A stretch of DNA of 64,000 nt, taken from JAJYSO01 sp964495935 (lineage in GTDB: Bacteria > Bacteroidota > Bacteroidia > Flavobacteriales > Flavobacteriaceae). The stretch spans positions 1 to 64,000 of the forward strand of contig CAZBXQ010000003.1 of the NCBI GenBank assembly GCA_964495935.1. The letters are read 5' to 3'. A model generated the notes under the pieces. The model searched no databases. It was not told where the DNA came from and saw nothing but the letters and a program-made list of their open reading frames with translations. Below, piece after piece: positions 63,556 through 64,000 of this stretch. The position numbers and the translations under genes were made by a program. The number at the start of each line of letters is the position of its first letter. Position 1 is the first letter of the stretch.

Positions 63556-64000
63556 TTAGGGCTGTACGGAAAACCGATGGTTTTGTCCATCAAACCTATA
63601 GTGTACGCTCCACCCGTGAAATTTGCATATTTCCTTGACAATGGAAAGACCTAACCCACTGCCACTGCTACTGGCTGACATTCTTGAAAATCGTTTAAAT
63701 AATAAATCTTGATCAAGTGCCTGTACTCCTGAGTTGCCTACTTCAAATCCTAATTTAGAGACCTCCACTTTTATCAAGCCACCCGGCTCGGTATGGCGAA
63801 TGGCATTGATCAATAGATTATTGACCAAAGTTTCTGTTAACATACTGTTGCCCTTTAAGGTTAGAGCTGATAGAATACGGGTTTGTATGGTTATCCCTTT
63901 TTCTTTAAAATGTTCTTGTAGAGCTTCAATTCGTTGAATTAGTAAAGCATCAACCTGAATGATTTCGGAGCCGTCAAACTGATTATTTTCGATTTTAGCC
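63556..64000 (-). CDS. Sensor histidine kinase, 3' part (runs off the window)
   Basis: The minus-strand frame is open from the window end to the stop at 63556, giving the last 148 residues. It begins AKIENNQFDG, typical of the region after the HisKA helices, and contains the N-box LVNNLLINAIRHT, G1-like FEVGNSG and the G2 box GSGLGLSIVKEI. The phospho-acceptor His and sensor domain lie outside. Next to dgkA, EptA-like and sulfatase genes, it is a candidate PmrB-like envelope sensor; its response regulator should lie just beyond the window. Confidence 0.88.
   Translation of the reverse strand, partial: AKIENNQFDGSEIIQVDALLIQRIEALQEHFKEKGITIQTRILSALTLKGNSMLTETLVNNLLINAIRHTEPGGLIKVEVSKLGFEVGNSGVQALDQDLLFKRFSRMSASSSGSGLGLSIVKEICKFHGWSVHYRFDGQNHRFSVQP

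Overview
The window looks like chromosomal or integrated DNA of a Bacteroidota bacterium, probably of flavobacterial or sphingobacterial type. Four things point there. RteC-type regulators sit with a conjugative-element DNA-processing block. Several intergenic regions carry matches to the Bacteroidota -7 box (TAnnTTTG). Shine-Dalgarno sequences are weak or absent. Families such as DUF1896, DUF3945/DUF4099, DUF3347 and the CzcA-TolC fusion are typical of this phylum. No tRNA, rRNA or CRISPR array was seen.

1-13.5 kb: part of a CTnDOT-like integrative/conjugative element. It holds RteC, two excisionase-like HTH proteins, a DUF3945/DUF4099 protein, topoisomerase III, an ORF6N/PLD-like protein, DUF1896 and a giant DNA methylase-helicase. 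A second, convergent RteC closes the block. No integrase, relaxase or tra gene is visible, so the element is either cut by the window edge or reduced.

13.5-23 kb: a chromosome-like stretch. It contains a decayed EamA transporter, a PAP2 phosphatase, an AcpA-like secreted phosphoesterase lipoprotein, a histidine kinase with a sigma-54 response regulator, and a TrkA/TrkH (KtrAB-like) potassium uptake pair on the same strand as the two-component system.

23-37 kb: a copper/silver resistance island on the minus strand. In transcription order it has a small exported Cys/His-rich protein, an HMA-like+DUF3347 protein, a CopB-type (CPH) P1B ATPase, a DUF3347 lipoprotein, CusA, CusC, CusB, a haem-binding protein and a multicopper oxidase fused to a CopB barrel. 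A 16-cysteine copper-storage-like four-helix protein follows. Together these would export Cu+/Ag+ from cytoplasm and periplasm, oxidise Cu+ in the periplasm and sequester the remainder.

37-52 kb: a second metal region. An AraC regulator diverges from a P1B ATPase with an unusual membrane motif, followed by a CDF transporter. A mirror-image, partly decayed arrangement comes next (CDF remnant, RND-adaptor remnant, MFS transporter, AraC pseudogene). Then comes a Zn/Cd/Co-type efflux operon: small CxCxxCN protein, CzcA-TolC fusion, CzcB, broken ZIP transporter, CPC-type P1B ATPase.

52-64 kb: envelope genes. These are a GT9 glycosyltransferase, the tail of a lost LTA-synthase-like sulfatase, a drug-type RND tripartite efflux operon, a PepSY-like protein, a frameshifted phosphoethanolamine transferase, an intact LTA-synthase-like sulfatase, a diacylglycerol kinase and the 3' part of a histidine kinase. 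The set resembles lipid A/envelope modification loci controlled by a PmrB-like sensor.

The window is notable for decay and rearrangement: seven gene remnants or broken genes were found by reading through stops and across intergenic DNA.
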